This document shows positions 61,545 to 64,000 of a DNA stretch of 64,000 nt, in pieces. The position numbers and the translations under genes are program-made. The notes beneath the pieces were generated by a model. It did no database searches. It was not told where the DNA came from and saw only the letters and a program-made list of their open reading frames with translations. The stretch is from Pampus argenteus. Its lineage: Eukaryota; Chordata; Actinopteri; Scombriformes; Stromateidae. Location: NCBI GenBank assembly GCA_036937835.1, contig CM072863.1, forward strand, positions 25,628,501-25,692,500, given 5' to 3'. How positions within the stretch are numbered: the stretch's first letter is position 1; every line of letters starts with the position of its first letter.

Positions 61545-63085
61545 TTGTTGATGGCAAACATGGTTTTGATTGAAAATATTGCTCCTTGTTTAAGAAAAAC
61601 TGTAGTTGTCAGTTTTGACCTGAGAGAAAGCTATTTTTTGCAAATGTTACAGTAAAAGCTGCAGGAAGCTCTCAGAAGTGAGTTGTTTGGTCCTAATCAT
61701 TAGAAATCAGTAACTTGTTGATGGCAAACATGGTTTTGATTGAAAATATTGCTCCTTGTTTAAAAAAAAACTGTAGTTGTAAGTTTTGGCCTGAGAGAAA
61801 GCTATTTTTACAAATGTTACTGTAAAAGCTGCAGGAAGCTCTCAGAAGTGAGTTTTTTGGTCCTAATCATTAGAAATCAGTTACTTGTTGATGGCAAACA
61901 TGGTTTTGATTGAAAATATTGCTCCTTGTTTAAGAAAAACTGTAGTTGTCAGTTTTGACCTTCTCTCGCTGAGAGAAAGCTATTTTTAAGAATGTTACAG
62001 TAAAAGCTGCAGGAAGCTCTCAGAAGTGAGTTTTTTGGTCCTAATCATTAGAAATCAGTTACTTGTTGATGGCAAACATGGTTTTGATTGAAAATATTGC
62101 TCCTTGTTTAAGAAAAACTGTAGTTGTCAGTTTTGGCCTGAGAGAAAGCTATTTTTACAAATGTTACAGTAAAAGCTGCAGGAAGCTCTCAGAAGTGAGT
62201 TTTTTGGTCCTAATCATTAGAAATCAGTTACTTGTTGATGGCAAACATGGTTTTGATTGAAAATATTGCTCCTTGTTTAAGAAAAACTGTAGTTGTCAGT
62301 TTTGGCCTGAGAGAAAGCTATTTTTACAAATGTTACAGTAAAAGCTGCAGGAAGCTCTCAGAAGTGAGTCTTTTGGTCCTAATCATTAGAAATCAGTTAC
62401 TTGTTGATGTCAAACATGGTTTTGATTGAAAATATTGCTCCTTGTTTAAGAAAAACTGTAGTTGTCAGTTTTGGCCTGAGAGAAAGCTATCTTTACAAAT
62501 GTTACAGTAAAAGCTGCAGGAAGCTCTTAGAAGTGAGTTTTTCGGTCCTAATCATTAGATATCAGTTACTTGTTGATGGCAAACATGGTTTTGATTGAAA
62601 ATATTGCTCCTTGTTTAAGAAAAACTGTAGTTGTCAGTTTTGACCTTCTCTCGCTGAGAGAAAGCTATTTTTACGAATGTTACAGTAAAAGCTGCAGGAA
62701 GCTCTCAGAAGTGAGTTTTTTGGTCCTAATCATTAGAAATCAGTTACTTGTTGATGGCAAACATGGTTTTGATTGAAAATATTGCTCCTTGTTTAAGAAA
62801 AACTGTAGTTGTCAGTTTTGGCCTCAGAGAAAGCTATTTTTACAAATGTTACAGTAAAAGCTGCAGGAAGCTCTAAGAAGTGAGTTTTTTGGTCCTAATC
62901 ATAAGAAATCAGTGACTTGTTGATGGCAAACATGGTTTTGATTGAAAATATTGCTCCTTGTTTAACAAAAACTGTAGTTGTCAGTTTTGGCCTGAGAGAA
63001 AGCTATATTTACAAATGTTACAGTAAAAGCTGCAGGGAGCTCTCAGAAGTGAGTTTTTTGGTCCTAATCATTAGAAATCAGTTAC
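61545..63085 (+). repeat. Copy of the 30.5-32.6 kb segment with 523 bp missing
   Basis: Monomers 61545 and 61715 equal 30544 and 30714. The next monomer, 61885, equals 31407, so three monomers (167+178+178 = 523 bp) are absent. From 62063 to 63085 the order equals 31585-32607 and includes the rare GATGTCAAAC (62408). Monomer 62748 has AAGAAAAAC where 32270 has AACAAAAAC. Confidence 0.92.
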
Positions 63086-64000
63086 TTGTTGATGGCAAAC
63101 ATGGTTTTGATTGAAAATATTGCTCCTTGTTTAAGAAAAACTGTAGTTGTCATTTTTGACCTTCTCTCGCTGAGAGAAAGCTATTTTTACGAATGTTACA
63201 GTAAAAGCTGCAGGAAGCTCTCAAAAGTGAGTTTTTTGGTCCTAATCATTAGAAATCAGTTACTTGTTGATGGCAAACATGGTTTTGATTGAAAATATTG
63301 CTCCTTGTTTAAGAAAAACTGTAGTTGTCAGTTTTGACCTTCTCTCGCTGAGAGAAAGCTATTTTTACGAATGTTACAGTAAAAGCTGCAGGAAGCTCTC
63401 AGAAGTGAGTTTTTTGGTCCTAATCATTAGAAATCAGTTACTTGTTGATGGCAAACATGGTTTTGATTGAAAATATTGCTCCTTGTTTAAGAAAAACTGT
63501 AGTTGTCAGTTTTGGCCTGAGAGAAAGCTATCTTTACAAATGTTACAGTAAAAGCTGCAGGAAGCTCTCAGAAGTGAGTTTTTTGGTCCTAATCATTAGA
63601 AATCAGTTACTTGTTGATGGCAAACATGGTTTTGATTGAAAATATTGCTCCTTGTTTAAGAAAAACTGTAGTTGTCAGTTTTGGCCTGAGAGAAAGCTAT
63701 TTTTACAAATGTTACAGTAAAAGCTGCAGGAAGCTCTCAGAAGTGAGTCTTTTGGTCCTAATCATTAGAAATCAGTTACTTGTTGATGGCAAACATGGTT
63801 TTGATTGAAAATATTGCTCCTTGTTTAAGAAAAACTGTAGTTGTCAGTTTTGGCCTGAGAGAAAGCTATCTTTACAAATGTTACAGTAAAAGCTGCAGGA
63901 AGCTCTTAGAAGTGAGTTTTTCGGTCCTAATCATTAGATATCAGTTACTTGTTGATGGCAAACATGGTTTTGATTGAAAATATTGCTCCTTATTTAAGAA
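63086..64000 (+). repeat. Right-hand end of window, still inside the array
   Basis: Five complete monomers (63086-63948) form the two-long, three-short series also found from 50874. A partial monomer from 63949 follows. The last bases read GCTCCTTATTTAAGAA, the mark of the monomer class at 33115, 37928, 41560 and 46217. The array therefore continues to the right. Confidence 0.93.

Larger units (their letters stand above)
1..64000. repeat. Tandem satellite array with higher-order structure (candidate centromeric or pericentromeric satellite)
   Basis: The anchor TTGTTGATGG recurs every 167-179 bp on the plus strand from start to end, with no inversion and no foreign insert. Hand counting gives 371 complete monomers between 64 and 63948: 243 short and 128 long. 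Their summed lengths agree exactly with the distance covered. Diagnostic substitutions recur in fixed order over several kb, so the array is organised into higher-order repeats. A unit near nucleosome size, strong homogenisation and absence of other sequence are typical of centromeric satellites. Centromere function is inferred and cannot be shown from sequence. Both window edges cut through the array, so its true length is unknown. The species is not recognisable to me. Confidence 0.97.

Noticed and set aside
64..63977. More than 200 similar open frames of 65-68 codons, a few of 95
   Set aside because: They occur once per satellite monomer, overlap their neighbours by 29 bp, begin at TTG, and are cut by frameless changes (for example TTTTTAAGAATG and AACAAAAAC copies). 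No promoter, ribosome-binding site or protein-family resemblance is visible. The 95-codon versions arise only where GATTGAAAAT became GATTTGAAAT. They are by-products of the repeat.
1..64000. CRISPR array
   Set aside because: Repeats are 169-178 bp head-to-tail with no unique spacers, and no cas-like gene is present.
1..64000. CENP-B box
   Set aside because: The closest-looking stretch, TTTCGGTCCTAATC in the GATATC class, lacks the required A and the CGGG core.
1..64000. Primate alpha satellite (about 171-bp monomer)
   Set aside because: The length is similar but the sequence and internal motifs differ from what I know of alpha satellite, and the 169/178 two-length system is not a feature of it. 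No database search was possible.
1..64000. Transposable element, LTR or rolling-circle element inside the array
   Set aside because: The anchor spacing never deviates beyond 167-179 bp, leaving no room for an insert. No terminal repeats or target-site duplications were seen.
1..64000. tRNA, rRNA or other structured RNA gene
   Set aside because: No cloverleaf, rRNA core or A/B-box promoter pattern was recognised. The only stems are the short dyads listed.

Overview
The whole window is one uninterrupted tandem satellite-DNA array. I see no protein-coding gene, RNA gene, transposon, CRISPR array or unique spacer. The monomer is AT-rich (about 34% G+C in the short consensus) and comes in two lengths: a short form of 169 bp (range 167-170) and a long form of 178 bp (sometimes 179). 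The long form carries an extra 9 bp that creates a perfect 7-bp hairpin. All copies face the same way. By hand count from the anchor TTGTTGATGG there are 371 complete monomers between 64 and 63948, 243 short and 128 long, plus a partial monomer at each end. The near-nucleosomal unit, kilobase-scale higher-order repeats (HORs), near-perfect homogenisation and lack of other sequence fit a centromeric or pericentromeric satellite of a eukaryotic chromosome. I cannot name the species. It does not look like primate alpha satellite, and I see no CENP-B box. The near absence of CpG suggests a genome with cytosine methylation, but that is inference.

Layout: (1) 1-13653 is a mosaic of one HOR family, with small local duplications (347-bp dimer, 863-bp pentamer) and modules reused several kb apart. 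(2) 13654-19173 is two tandem copies of a 2760-bp 16-mer that differ at about one base over 2.7 kb. (3) 18996-29333 is built on the same monomer order, including two 2930-bp 17-mers and an internal 1202-bp 7-mer duplication. (4) 29334-39137 is mainly two 4813-bp 28-mers. (5) 39138-41559 is a recombinant patch. (6) 41560-50704 is a 4657-bp 27-mer followed by a 4488-bp 26-mer. (7) 50705-56371 consists of reiterated 863-bp and 1192-bp blocks. (8) 56372-61544 is a 3445-bp 20-mer plus the start of its next copy. (9) 61545-64000 returns to the family seen at 30-33 kb, minus 523 bp.

From 13.6-29.3 kb, 43-51 kb and 53-61 kb, a common order of 21 monomer types can be reconstructed (expected length 3614 bp). 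It never occurs intact here. The observed 16-, 17-, 20- and 28-mers can be read as that ring with blocks removed or doubled, and several junctions fall inside hybrid monomers. This is the expected signature of unequal crossing-over or break-induced replication. Short open frames recur once per monomer, but they follow from the repeat and are not annotated as genes.
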